Of a stretch of DNA of 64,000 nt, positions 44,150-53,089 are shown one piece after another. Each line of letters starts with the position of its first letter. The stretch's first letter is position 1. The notes under the pieces are model-generated. The model searched no databases. It was not told the origin of the DNA and saw only the letters and a list, made by a program, of their open reading frames with translations. The stretch spans positions 1 through 64,000 of the forward strand of contig NZ_VDCS01000007.1 of the NCBI RefSeq assembly GCF_006265225.1, read 5' to 3'. A program made the translations under genes and the position numbers. The DNA is from Allotamlana fucoidanivorans (GTDB lineage: Bacteria; Bacteroidota; Bacteroidia; Flavobacteriales; Flavobacteriaceae).

Positions 44150-45214
44150 ATGAAAAAACACAACTTCAGCGCAGGACCAAGTATTTTACCACCAGAAGTT
44201 TTATTGAAAGCTTCACAAGCCATTGTTGATTATAATAATTCAGGGTTATCCATTATAGAAATATCTCACAGAAGCAAAGATTTTGTTGATGTTATGGAAA
44301 ACGCCAGAGCCCTAGCTTTAGAGCTTTTAGGACTGGAAGGAAAAGGTTATAAAGCTTTGTTTCTGCAAGGAGGCGCTAGCACCCAATTCTTAATGGTAGC
44401 CATGAATCTTTTAGAAAAAAGAGCAGGGTACCTAAACACTGGCGCATGGAGTACTAAAGCTATTAAAGAAGCTAAAAAATTAGATGACATTTATGAAGTG
44501 GCTTCTTCGGCTGATGCCAACTTCAATTATATTCCAAAAGGATTTGACGTACCTTCAGATTATGATTACCTGCACTGTACTTCAAACAACACCATTTTTG
44601 GAACACAATTAAAACAAATTCCTCAAGTAGACATTCCTTTGGTTTGCGATATGAGTAGTGATATTTATTCACGAAACATTGATTATAGTAAATTTGATTT
44701 AATCTACGCCGGAGCTCAAAAAAACATGGGACCAGCAGGAACGACTTTAGTGATAGTAAAAGAAGATATTTTAGGAAAAGTGTCAAGAGATATTCCTTCT
44801 ATTATGGATTACAAACTACACATTAAAAGTGGCAGTATGCTAAACACTCCTCCTGTATTTGCTGTGTATACTTCTATGCTTACTTTAGAGTGGTTGAAAG
44901 CAAAAGGAGGCGTAGCAGCAATAGAAAAAGAAAACGAAAAGAAAGCTAGTTTAATGTATTCTGAAATTGACTTAAATCCATTATTTAAAGGGTTTGCTGC
45001 CAAAGAAGATCGTTCAATGATGAATGCTACATTCAACCTTACTAATGACAATTTAAAAGAAACATTTGAAACCATGTTGGTTGAAGCAGGAATTAGTGGT
45101 GTAAACGGTCATAGAAGTGTTGGTGGATACAGAGCTTCAATGTACAACGCCTTACCTTTAGAAAGCGTAAAAGCGTTAGTAGAAGTTATGAGCGAATTAG
45201 AAAGTAAAGCTTAA
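44150..45214 (+). CDS. serC: Phosphoserine aminotransferase
   Basis: A 354-residue class V aminotransferase: FSAGPSILPPEVL at the start, SIIEISHRS, FLQGGASTQF, TSNNTIFGTQ, and PLP Lys191 in YAGAQKNMGPAGT. It makes 3-phosphoserine from phosphohydroxypyruvate, also used for pyridoxine synthesis. Followed after 47 bases by serA, so two successive steps of serine synthesis are in one operon. Confidence 0.96.
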   Translation: MKKHNFSAGPSILPPEVLLKASQAIVDYNNSGLSIIEISHRSKDFVDVMENARALALELLGLEGKGYKALFLQGGASTQFLMVAMNLLEKRAGYLNTGAWSTKAIKEAKKLDDIYEVASSADANFNYIPKGFDVPSDYDYLHCTSNNTIFGTQLKQIPQVDIPLVCDMSSDIYSRNIDYSKFDLIYAGAQKNMGPAGTTLVIVKEDILGKVSRDIPSIMDYKLHIKSGSMLNTPPVFAVYTSMLTLEWLKAKGGVAAIEKENEKKASLMYSEIDLNPLFKGFAAKEDRSMMNATFNLTNDNLKETFETMLVEAGISGVNGHRSVGGYRASMYNALPLESVKALVEVMSELESKA

Positions 45215-45261
45215 TTAATCTCAATAATATTTTCGCTTGTGCGGAAATGAAAAACAAAACA

Positions 45262-46212
45262 ATGAAAGTATTAGCAAACGACGGTATTTCACAAAGTGGT
45301 ATTGATGCCTTAGAAAAGGAAGGATATGAAGTAATCACTACAACAGTAGCTCAAGAACAACTTATAAATTATATCAATGAAAATGATATAGTGGTTTTAT
45401 TAGTGCGTAGTGCTACTACAGTACGTAAAGACTTAATTGATGCCTGTCCTGGACTAAAAATTATTGGTCGCGGCGGTGTTGGTATGGATAATATTGATGT
45501 TGAATATGCCCGTGAAAAAGGACTAAGCGTGATAAATACACCTGCGGCTTCATCACATTCTGTAGCTGAGTTGGTTTTTGGTCACTTATATGGCTTAGCC
45601 CGTTTTTTACACAATGCTAACAGAGAAATGCCTCTTGAAGGTGATAGTAATTTTAAAGGTTTAAAGAAAGCTTATGCAAAAGGTACTGAGCTAAAAGGCA
45701 AAACACTTGGTGTTTTAGGGTTTGGTCGTATTGGTCAAGCTACTGCCAAAGTGGCTTTAGGTGCTGGCATGAAAGTAGTGGCTTTTGATCCGTTTTTAGA
45801 AGAAGCCAACCTAGAATTAGAATTCTTTGATGGTCAAAAAGTAAGTTTTGATATTAAAACAATTTCTAAAGAAGAGGTTTTAAAACAAGCCGATTTTATC
45901 ACACTTCATGTTCCTGCTCAAAAAGACTATGTTATTGATGAAGCCGAGTTTAGCATAATGAAAGATGGCGTAATCATAGCTAATGCTGCCCGTGGTGGTG
46001 TAGTTAATGAAGTGGCTCTTGTAAAAGCTATTGAAAGCGGAAAAGTAGCTAGAGCTGCCCTTGACGTTTTTGAAAAAGAACCAAAACCAGAAATTCAATT
46101 ATTAATGAACCCTGCTTTATCATTAACCCCTCATACTGGAGCTGCAACTAACGAAGCTCAAGATAGAATTGGAGTTGAATTAGCTGAACAAATCGTTAAT
46201 ATTTTAGGATAA
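45262..46212 (+). CDS. serA: D-3-phosphoglycerate dehydrogenase
   Basis: A 316-residue 2-hydroxyacid dehydrogenase started at ATG 45262 (MKVLANDGISQSG); an ATG five codons earlier is possible. NAD site LGVLGFGRIGQATAKV, VNTPAASSHSVAEL-type segment, substrate Arg and Glu within NAARGGVVNE and DVFEKEP, and catalytic His in LTPHTGAAT. The short form, without ACT regulatory domain. It is closed by a strong terminator at 46253. Confidence 0.95.
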   Translation: MKVLANDGISQSGIDALEKEGYEVITTTVAQEQLINYINENDIVVLLVRSATTVRKDLIDACPGLKIIGRGGVGMDNIDVEYAREKGLSVINTPAASSHSVAELVFGHLYGLARFLHNANREMPLEGDSNFKGLKKAYAKGTELKGKTLGVLGFGRIGQATAKVALGAGMKVVAFDPFLEEANLELEFFDGQKVSFDIKTISKEEVLKQADFITLHVPAQKDYVIDEAEFSIMKDGVIIANAARGGVVNEVALVKAIESGKVARAALDVFEKEPKPEIQLLMNPALSLTPHTGAATNEAQDRIGVELAEQIVNILG

Positions 46213-46252
46213 ATAACATATTATAAATTCTTAGAAAAGAATTTTAAAAGTC

Positions 46253-46289
46253 AAAAAAGCCTCTGAATTATAAACCAGAGGCTTTTTCT
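46253..46289 (+). terminator. Terminator of the serC-serA operon
   Basis: AAAAAAGCCTCTG and CAGAGGCTTTTT pair around a 10-base loop, followed by CTTTTC. Confidence 0.88.
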
Positions 46290-46397
46290 TTTCAAAAAGG
46301 TATGTGACTTCACATATAAATAAGTGTCCTACTAGCAAATGTGAACTCTTTTTTTGTACCTTGATAATTCAAAACTTTTAATTTTAAATTAAATATC

Positions 46398-47036
46398 ATG
46401 TCTGGAATCTTAGATTTATTAAACAGTGATTTGGGAAAAACAATAATAAGTGGTGTTTCAAATCAAACCAATCAACCACAAAACAAAACACAAGACGTAT
46501 TAATCATGGCATTACCTGTTTTAATGACTGCCATGAAGAAAAATGCCACTTCCCAACAAGGTGCTGAAGGCTTATTGAACGCTTTAAACAACAAACATGA
46601 CGGTAGTATTCTAGATAACTTGGGAGGCTTATTTAATGGTGGTGTAGACTCTAGTGTTATAGATGATGGTAGTAAAATATTGGGGCATGTATTAGGACAA
46701 AAACAAAGCAGAGTTGAAAACACCTTAGGCGCCAAAGTAGGAATGGATGCAGACACTGTGGCTCAAATATTAAAAATAGCCGCTCCTATTTTAATGGGAT
46801 TACTTGGCAAACAAACCAGACAACAGAATGTAAACTCGTCTGGCGGCATAGAAAACTTAATTGGCGGCTTATTGAGCAATAACTCAGCCAGCCAAGAACA
46901 AAGTTTTTTAGAATCTATTCTTGATGCTGACGGAGACGGAAGTGTTATTGATGACGTGGCAGGTATGGTCCTTGGAAGCGACAAAAAGAAAGGTGGACTA
47001 AGCGGCATGCTTGGAGGTCTTTTTGGAGGAAAATAA
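46398..47036 (+). CDS. DUF937 family protein
   Basis: A 212-residue cytoplasmic protein beginning MSGILDLLNSDLGKTIISGV, the DUF937 signature, with repeated Leu-Gly-Gly patterns (LGGLFNGG, NLIGGLLSN, GLSGMLGGLFGGK) and a DGDGSVIDDVAGMVLG segment. The repeat-rich helical build is typical; function is unknown. It is followed by a terminator at 47041. Confidence 0.87.
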   Translation: MSGILDLLNSDLGKTIISGVSNQTNQPQNKTQDVLIMALPVLMTAMKKNATSQQGAEGLLNALNNKHDGSILDNLGGLFNGGVDSSVIDDGSKILGHVLGQKQSRVENTLGAKVGMDADTVAQILKIAAPILMGLLGKQTRQQNVNSSGGIENLIGGLLSNNSASQEQSFLESILDADGDGSVIDDVAGMVLGSDKKKGGLSGMLGGLFGGK

Positions 47037-47040
47037 TACA

Positions 47041-47086
47041 AAGTAAAAGCTTAACAACATAGTTGTTGGGCTTACTTTTTTGTTAA
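47041..47086 (+). terminator. Terminator after the DUF937 gene
   Basis: AAGTAAAAGC-TT-AACAAC and GTTGTT-GG-GCTTACTT form an interrupted hairpin, followed by TTTTTG. Confidence 0.65.
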
Positions 47087-47219
47087 ACCCATCAAAAAGC
47101 ACATAGTGCTTCTATCGATATTTTGTATATTTTACTCAATGACACTTACCATTGACGCATTCTTACTTTATTAAGAAGATGTTCTATCATACATTTGGTA
47201 AAAATCATGTCATCTAATT

Positions 47220-47663
47220 ATGAAAAATATCATTTACATAATATCTGTTGTTCTAGTGGCTCTTGGCTGCCATACTAGTAAAACACCTCATCATAACTCA
47301 AAACCCCCAGAGCAACTTGAAGCATTAAAGCAAAACGATACTGTAAAAATTGTTAATGAAGCTGTTGAATATGAAATTATCATCATTGAACCTGGTTTTA
47401 ATTTTTGGGTAGCTAGTAGAGCAAAGCCCAGAGGATTTTACTCGCAAAGCTTTTTAGAAAACAGAAACCAGTTATTTGTTATAGAATGGAATCAGCGTGT
47501 ATTACAACCTGGAAGATATAATTCTAATCTATATGAAATGCAAATTGACTATCAACCAGATATTGATTATGGTTATGAGGTTAACTATTTGCTCTATAAC
47601 TACTTTATATACTTTCAATTAACCTACAATCAAAGATTAGGACCATTTGTTCCTAGAATTTAA
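47220..47663 (+). CDS. Conserved lipoprotein (DUF6146-like)
   Basis: A 147-residue lipoprotein (lipobox VALGC, Cys17). The core EYEIIIIEPGFNFWVASRAK, YSQSFLENRNQLFVIEWNQR and DYGYEVNYLLYNYFIYFQLT is a highly conserved Bacteroidota pattern that I recall as DUF6146. Function unknown. It is followed closely by two more small genes and a TonB receptor gene, all on the plus strand. Confidence 0.82.
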   Translation: MKNIIYIISVVLVALGCHTSKTPHHNSKPPEQLEALKQNDTVKIVNEAVEYEIIIIEPGFNFWVASRAKPRGFYSQSFLENRNQLFVIEWNQRVLQPGRYNSNLYEMQIDYQPDIDYGYEVNYLLYNYFIYFQLTYNQRLGPFVPRI

Positions 47664-47699
47664 TATTGTTTTATTTATTTTTGCTACCAAATTAATATT

Positions 47700-48002
47700 G
47701 TGAAAAAACTAAAACAACGTTGGGGCGTTGACAGTAATTGGCAAATTGCAGTGATTTTTGTTGTATTTGCCATAACAGGTTCAACGGCCTCATATATAGG
47801 AAAACCTATTTTAAACTTTCTTAGCATTACCACAGAATCCTTTGGATCATTCGGGTATTGGACCTTTCGTATCATACTATTATTTATTGTTTATCAAATT
47901 ATGCTTGTTTGTTACGGATGGCTGTTTGGGCAATTTGAGTTCTTTTGGAATTTTGAAAAGAAAATGCTACGTAGATTAGGCTTAAAACGCTTTGTTGATT
48001 AA
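47700..48002 (+). CDS. Small membrane protein (DUF6787-like)
   Basis: A 100-residue protein with GTG start (MKKLKQRWGVDSNWQIAVIF) and two membrane segments (about residues 15-35 and 56-78) with a TASYIGKP turn between. The C-terminus FEFFWNFEKKMLRRLGL is basic. I recall it as DUF6787; no known function. Its stop codon overlaps the start of the next gene (TAATG), showing coupling. Confidence 0.8.
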   Translation: MKKLKQRWGVDSNWQIAVIFVVFAITGSTASYIGKPILNFLSITTESFGSFGYWTFRIILLFIVYQIMLVCYGWLFGQFEFFWNFEKKMLRRLGLKRFVD

Positions 48003-48334
48003 TGCATCATACTAAGAAACATATGCACGTACCATTAATAGCCTTATTCTTTTTAGGGCTATTATTGTTTCCTACAAGTATTAGTTTCTATCATGTTTTT
48101 CAACATCATAAGCATGACATATGTATTGGCGATGATTCTACACATATACATCAAGTAGATTTAGATTGTGAGTACAATAAATTTAAGATTCATACAAATT
48201 ACACCTTTCCTAAACTTTGGGTTGCTATTTTCAGTAAAAAACAGTTTCCTGAAGAAATCATTTCATATTACTTCTTTTTAAGTAAATATCAACATTTACA
48301 TTTTTCCTTAAGGGGTCCTCCTTCTTTAGTTTAA
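48002..48334 (+). CDS. His-rich small membrane protein next to a TonB receptor
   Basis: A 110-residue protein with an N-terminal membrane segment (about residues 12-29) and then a His/Cys/Asp-rich part: FQHHKHDICIGDDSTHIHQV and DLDCEYNKF. It ends LSLRGPPSLV-like (SLRGPPS), a C-terminal motif I know from short hypothetical proteins encoded beside metal-linked TonB receptors in Bacteroidota. It overlaps the previous gene by one base and precedes the receptor gene by 56 bases. The ligand-rich part suggests metal (Zn, Cu or Fe) binding; this is inference. Confidence 0.7.
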   Translation: MHHTKKHMHVPLIALFFLGLLLFPTSISFYHVFQHHKHDICIGDDSTHIHQVDLDCEYNKFKIHTNYTFPKLWVAIFSKKQFPEEIISYYFFLSKYQHLHFSLRGPPSLV

Positions 48335-48390
48335 TACAATCATACTGCTAACTTTTTAGCACAACCGTTTATTAAACTAAATCATAAATT

Positions 48391-50637
48391 ATGAAATATT
48401 ACATATATCTCATGCTCTTTTTTGTATTTGTAAACATGGAAGGGCAAAACACTATTCAAGGTATTATTACTGATGCCGAAACTAATAAAACATTAGAATT
48501 AGTAAATATTTATATCTCTGAACTGGAAAAAGGTACTGCATCAAATCAAGAAGGGAAATTTACTATAAACAACATACCCTCAGGGAATTACTCAATTTTA
48601 TTTTCAATGATTGGTTATGAAAATCAATCTTTAAAACTAAAAATTCCTACAGAAGAAACTTTAAACATAGTACTTAACCCTACTGCGATAGAAATGGAAA
48701 GCATAATCATTTCTACTCCGTTTCATAAGCTGCAAAGTGAGAATGTCATGAAAGTAGAACATGAAACTATAAAAGAGTTAAGAACCCAAGGCGCCATAAC
48801 ACTTGCCGATGGTATTTCAAATGTTGCTGGTGTAGAAAATATTTCAACAGGTGTAGGTATTGGTAAACCCGTAATAAGAGGATTAAGCTCAAACCGTGTG
48901 CTTGTATACGCCCAAGGTGTTCGTTTAGAAAATCAACAATTTGGCGGTGAGCATGGTTTAGGTGTAAATGATGCGGGTATTGAAAGTATCGAGGTTATAA
49001 AAGGACCGGCTTCACTGCTTTATGGTAGTGATGCCATTGGAGGCGTGCTTTATTTAAATCCAGAACGTTTTGCTTATGCAGGGACTTCTGAAGGTGATGT
49101 GCGTGCCATGTATTTTAGTAGCACCGAAGGTTTTAATACCTCAGCAGGATACAGAGCCTCTGATGAGCGTTTTAAGTTTCTTTTCAGAGGAAGCGTAGCA
49201 GAGCATTCAGATTATGACACCAAAGCGTATCGTGTTACCAACACGCGCTTTAACGAAAAAGATTTTAAAGCTGGTGTTGGCTATCAAGTCAATACCTTTA
49301 AAACAGAATTTAGGTATAATGTGAATAATTCTAAACTAGGTATACCTGAAGAGGTTGAAGAACAAAGCTTAAATAAAACGCCTTTATTACCTTTTCAAGA
49401 CATCACCAATCATGTTTTTAGTTCAAAATCTACCGTATTCTTTAATGATTCTAAACTTAACGTCAATCTAGGATACATATACAACGACAGAAAAGAATTT
49501 GACGACCACCATCATGATGAGCACGATGACCATGACGATGATGAAGAAGAGGAAGAAGATGATGATCACGACCATGAGGATGAAACCGATCTACACCCTG
49601 AGCTTCAAATGAAATTAAAAACGGCCAATTACAACATTCAATATCACTTACCTGAATTTGGAAAATTTGAAATCATTGCAGGTGTTCAAGGCATGTATCA
49701 GCGAAACACCAATTATGGGGAAGAACAGCTCATCCCAGATGCTGTGACCTTTGACACAGGTATATTTGCTACGTCTCACATCCATTTTGAAACTTTCGAT
49801 ATACAAATAGGTGGGCGTTTTGATAAACGCCATATTGAAAACTTAGAAGGTAAATACAGAAAGTTTAATAGTGTCAATGGTGCCTTTGGAGTAAAAACAA
49901 ATATCGCCAAAAACCTAACTGCCAGAGTTAATCTGGCAACGGGATTCCGTGCTCCCAATTTAGCTGAATTGGCATCAAACGGTTTTCATTCAGGTGCTAA
50001 CAGGATTGAAATTGGTAATCCTGATCTTAACAATGAGGAAAATTTTCAAACAGATGTTACTCTAGAATATAAAAATAAACACTTAGAGTTTTTTATAAAC
50101 GGGTTTTTAAATCAAATTAACAAGTACATCTACCTATCTCCAACAGGCGAGGTAATAAATGACCGTCCTGTTTATCAATACGCGCAAAATAATGCACATT
50201 TGTATGGTGGCGAATTTGGTTTTCATTTACACCCACATCCGTTGGATTGGCTACATTATGAAAACTCTTTTGAAACCGTTACTGGTATTCAGGAAAACAA
50301 AGACTATTTACCATTAATTCCTGCAAATACAGTAAAAAACACCATTAGAGTTGAGTTTGACAGAAATTGGATAGATAAAGGCTATGCTTTTATAAAAGCA
50401 CAATCTACTTTTAATATGACCAATGTAGCACCAAATGAACTTGAAACCTCAGGTTATACGCTTTGGAGCGCTGGCTTAGGAGGTACTTTCAACCTTTTTA
50501 ACCGAGAACTTACCGTTACCATTGCAGGTACAAATCTTACAGATAAAACCTATATAAGTCATTTATCAAGACTGAGACCCGATGGTATTTTTAATATGGG
50601 AAGAAATATTAATATAGGTCTTACCTATAGCTTATAA
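48391..50637 (+). CDS. TonB-dependent outer-membrane receptor, probably metal-linked
   Basis: A 748-residue receptor: signal peptide ending near NMEGQ, CarboxypepD_reg domain (about 22-105, IQGIITDAETNKTLELVNIY), plug (about 115-235, with LADGISNVAGVENISTG, KPVIRGLSSNRVLVYAQGVR, IESIEVIKGPASLLYGSDAI) and a 22-strand-type barrel ending FNMGRNINIGLTYSL. Residues about 371-400 (49501-49590) are an extracellular-loop stretch made almost only of Asp, His and Glu. Such loops are typical of zinc-type receptors (ZnuD-like) and fit metal capture, with the His-rich gene upstream as possible partner. Confidence 0.9.
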   Translation: MKYYIYLMLFFVFVNMEGQNTIQGIITDAETNKTLELVNIYISELEKGTASNQEGKFTINNIPSGNYSILFSMIGYENQSLKLKIPTEETLNIVLNPTAIEMESIIISTPFHKLQSENVMKVEHETIKELRTQGAITLADGISNVAGVENISTGVGIGKPVIRGLSSNRVLVYAQGVRLENQQFGGEHGLGVNDAGIESIEVIKGPASLLYGSDAIGGVLYLNPERFAYAGTSEGDVRAMYFSSTEGFNTSAGYRASDERFKFLFRGSVAEHSDYDTKAYRVTNTRFNEKDFKAGVGYQVNTFKTEFRYNVNNSKLGIPEEVEEQSLNKTPLLPFQDITNHVFSSKSTVFFNDSKLNVNLGYIYNDRKEFDDHHHDEHDDHDDDEEEEEDDDHDHEDETDLHPELQMKLKTANYNIQYHLPEFGKFEIIAGVQGMYQRNTNYGEEQLIPDAVTFDTGIFATSHIHFETFDIQIGGRFDKRHIENLEGKYRKFNSVNGAFGVKTNIAKNLTARVNLATGFRAPNLAELASNGFHSGANRIEIGNPDLNNEENFQTDVTLEYKNKHLEFFINGFLNQINKYIYLSPTGEVINDRPVYQYAQNNAHLYGGEFGFHLHPHPLDWLHYENSFETVTGIQENKDYLPLIPANTVKNTIRVEFDRNWIDKGYAFIKAQSTFNMTNVAPNELETSGYTLWSAGLGGTFNLFNRELTVTIAGTNLTDKTYISHLSRLRPDGIFNMGRNINIGLTYSL

Positions 50638-50644
50638 CTCAAAT

Positions 50645-50690
50645 AAAAATGATATATTGAAACGTCATTTGTTTCAATATATCATTTTTG
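50645..50690 (+). terminator. Long perfect hairpin between receptor and patatin genes
   Basis: A 19-bp perfect stem, AAAAATGATATATTGAAAC with its complement, around a GTCATTT loop. The T-tract at its end fits a terminator for the receptor gene; the next start codon follows 5 bases after it. Confidence 0.75.
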
Positions 50691-50694
50691 ATTT

Positions 50695-53016
50695 ATGAAA
50701 TTTAAACTCATCATTATAGGGTTACTTTTAACCCTTCATACCATTTCTGCACAACAAGATAAAAAACCAAAAGTTGCTTTAGTTTTAAGTGGTGGCGGCG
50801 CTAAAGGTGTGGCTCACATACCTGTTTTACAAAAACTTGATAGTTTAGGTATTGTACCCGATTTAGTGGTTGGAACCAGTATGGGCAGTGTTATTGGTGG
50901 TCTTTATGCCGCGGGGTATTCTGGTGATGAGATTGAAAAACTAACCATGCAGGTTGATTGGGATGACATTCTTGGCGGAACCGTTGCCATGCGTAGTGTT
51001 GGCATACAAGAAAAAAGTGAATTTAACAGGTATTTAGTTAACCTAGAGGTGATTGATGGTAAGCCTAAAATAAAACCAGCCCTATTAAAAGATCAAAATT
51101 TAAGAGAACTATTAACCATTTTATTATACCCCGTTTATCGTGTTCAGGATTTTGACAAACTCCCTATCCCATTTCGTTCTGTAACAACCGATTTGGTACA
51201 CGGAAAGCAAATAGTGATTAAAGAAGGTTCATTGAGTTTGGCTATTAGAGCGAGTATGTCAATCCCTAGTATTTTTGAACCTGTAAGGTATAATGGCACC
51301 TTGTTGGTTGATGGCGGTGTTTTAAATAATTTCCCCACAGATGTTGCTAAAGCATTAGGTGCCGACATTATTATAGGAAGTGATGTTGGTGGCGGTATGG
51401 AACCTCTTGAAAATCTTAATAATATTACTACTATTTTATTTCAAACCTCAATGATGACTAGCAACATAAAAAATCCTGCTAATCAGAAATTGTGTGATGT
51501 TCTAATAGACCACTACCCTAACCTAACCTATTCCACTCAAGATTTTATAAAAAGTCCTGAAATTTACAAAGAAGGTCTCATTGAAAGCCATAAAAAATTA
51601 CCTGAGTTAGTTGCGCTGTCTCAAAGGCTTAAAACATATAAACAACGCCAGCATGAACTGCCCGAGGTTAAAGATGAATTTTATTTTGATGCTATTGAGT
51701 ATCATGGCATTAGTGCTCAAAATATGAGCTTATTTCAGGCTAGAATGAATATTTATCCTAAAACGAAATATACCTCGGCAGAATTGAAAGCAGCCGTTGA
51801 CAAGGCTATGGGTACTGAAATATTCAATCAAATAACTTATCATTTAAAATTGAGTGACCATGAAACTGTTCTTGTGCTAAAAGGTTATGAAAAAGCTAAA
51901 AGTCAATTGAGTGGTACCATTCATTATGATTCCAATCAAGGCGTTGGTCTCGTTTTAAATTACACCAGAAGAAATGTTTTTGGTTATTCATCACGCTTAC
52001 TTTTAGGGGCTGATATTGCTGAACAACCTAAATTTAGAATAGACTATCAGCAAAATGTAGGTAAAACAAAACAGTGGTGGTGGCGTACCTATGCTTTTGG
52101 TCAAAAATCAAAACAAAGACATTATATAAATGGTAAACTAGGTGAAGAATTGTCAAGCAATTATTTCAGGTCGAATATTCAACTGAACAAAGATTTAAAT
52201 CCTTTATTCAGTTACGTTGGTTTTGATTTCAACTATGAGCATAATAAAATAAAACCAAGAACTGACCCGAGTATTAATAATAACATTTATGATTTAAGAC
52301 GCTATGCAAGCAACACTATAGAACTGAGTTTTTATTTTATAAAGAACAGCATGAATAAAGTGTTCTTTCCAACCAATGGTTCTGCACTTAATATGCGTTT
52401 ATCCAGATCTTTTTATAACCGTGTTAATGTGCAATTTGATGAAAATTTTGAATTTAATATCTCAGGAAAAACAAATAATTTCACCAAGTTTAGCCTCGAT
52501 TATGAAAAACGCTTGCCTCTTTCAAATCACTTATCTTTTGTAGTGGGATTAACCTCTGGGTTAACTTTTATTGACAAGCTCAGCGACCATCAAGTATCAT
52601 ATGCTGAATACGGACAAGGTGCTCAATATACTCTAGGAGGTTTTTTACCTCAAAACAGACGCGATTCATACAATTTTAATGGTTTGGGTGATTATAGCCT
52701 TCTCGTTCCCCAATTCTTAAAAGTTCGTACTGCTTTACAGACAAACCCCTTAAGAAATATATACATCACACCCTATCTTAATTTAGCCACAGTTGGTTTT
52801 AATCAAGCAGATAGCTTTCTAAAGGAAATGGTTTCTCCCAACATCAATGCTAAATGGATTGATACATCTGAAACCAGTTTTCTAGTTTCAGTGGGTTCTT
52901 CGTTTTCATACCACTCTATATTAGGCCCGGTCAATTTTGATTTTTCTTATGTTAACCATAAAAAAGGGTTACCCCTCTTCTTTAATGTCGGTTTAAATTT
53001 AAACATTCAAGACTAG
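50695..53016 (+). CDS. Patatin-like phospholipase with Omp85-type barrel
   Basis: A 773-residue outer-membrane protein: signal peptide to about residue 20, patatin domain with oxyanion loop GGGAKG (33-38), nucleophile Ser62 in GTSMGS and catalytic Asp206 in VDGGVLNN, then a POTRA-like part and a C-terminal beta-barrel of the BamA/Omp85 surface-antigen type. This is the PlpD-like type Vd secretion architecture or its Bacteroidota counterpart, where the lipase may stay attached. Catalytic dyad intact, so lipase activity is expected. Confidence 0.92.
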   Translation: MKFKLIIIGLLLTLHTISAQQDKKPKVALVLSGGGAKGVAHIPVLQKLDSLGIVPDLVVGTSMGSVIGGLYAAGYSGDEIEKLTMQVDWDDILGGTVAMRSVGIQEKSEFNRYLVNLEVIDGKPKIKPALLKDQNLRELLTILLYPVYRVQDFDKLPIPFRSVTTDLVHGKQIVIKEGSLSLAIRASMSIPSIFEPVRYNGTLLVDGGVLNNFPTDVAKALGADIIIGSDVGGGMEPLENLNNITTILFQTSMMTSNIKNPANQKLCDVLIDHYPNLTYSTQDFIKSPEIYKEGLIESHKKLPELVALSQRLKTYKQRQHELPEVKDEFYFDAIEYHGISAQNMSLFQARMNIYPKTKYTSAELKAAVDKAMGTEIFNQITYHLKLSDHETVLVLKGYEKAKSQLSGTIHYDSNQGVGLVLNYTRRNVFGYSSRLLLGADIAEQPKFRIDYQQNVGKTKQWWWRTYAFGQKSKQRHYINGKLGEELSSNYFRSNIQLNKDLNPLFSYVGFDFNYEHNKIKPRTDPSINNNIYDLRRYASNTIELSFYFIKNSMNKVFFPTNGSALNMRLSRSFYNRVNVQFDENFEFNISGKTNNFTKFSLDYEKRLPLSNHLSFVVGLTSGLTFIDKLSDHQVSYAEYGQGAQYTLGGFLPQNRRDSYNFNGLGDYSLLVPQFLKVRTALQTNPLRNIYITPYLNLATVGFNQADSFLKEMVSPNINAKWIDTSETSFLVSVGSSFSYHSILGPVNFDFSYVNHKKGLPLFFNVGLNLNIQD

Positions 53017-53028
53017 ACATTTAAGAAC

Positions 53029-53071
53029 AAAAAAAAGAGTCTATGATAAATACCTAGACCCTTTTTTTTGA
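53029..53071. terminator. Bidirectional terminator
   Basis: AAAAAAAGAGTCTA and TAGACCCTTTTTTTT pair with one mismatch, between convergent genes ending at 53016 and 53090. Confidence 0.75.
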
Positions 53072-53089
53072 TTTATAAACCTCTTATTC

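Noticed and set aside
46472-47041. Minus-strand frames opposite the DUF937 gene
   Set aside because: Pro/Ser/Leu-rich translation typical of antisense to a Gly/Leu-rich gene; the plus-strand DUF937 call explains the region.
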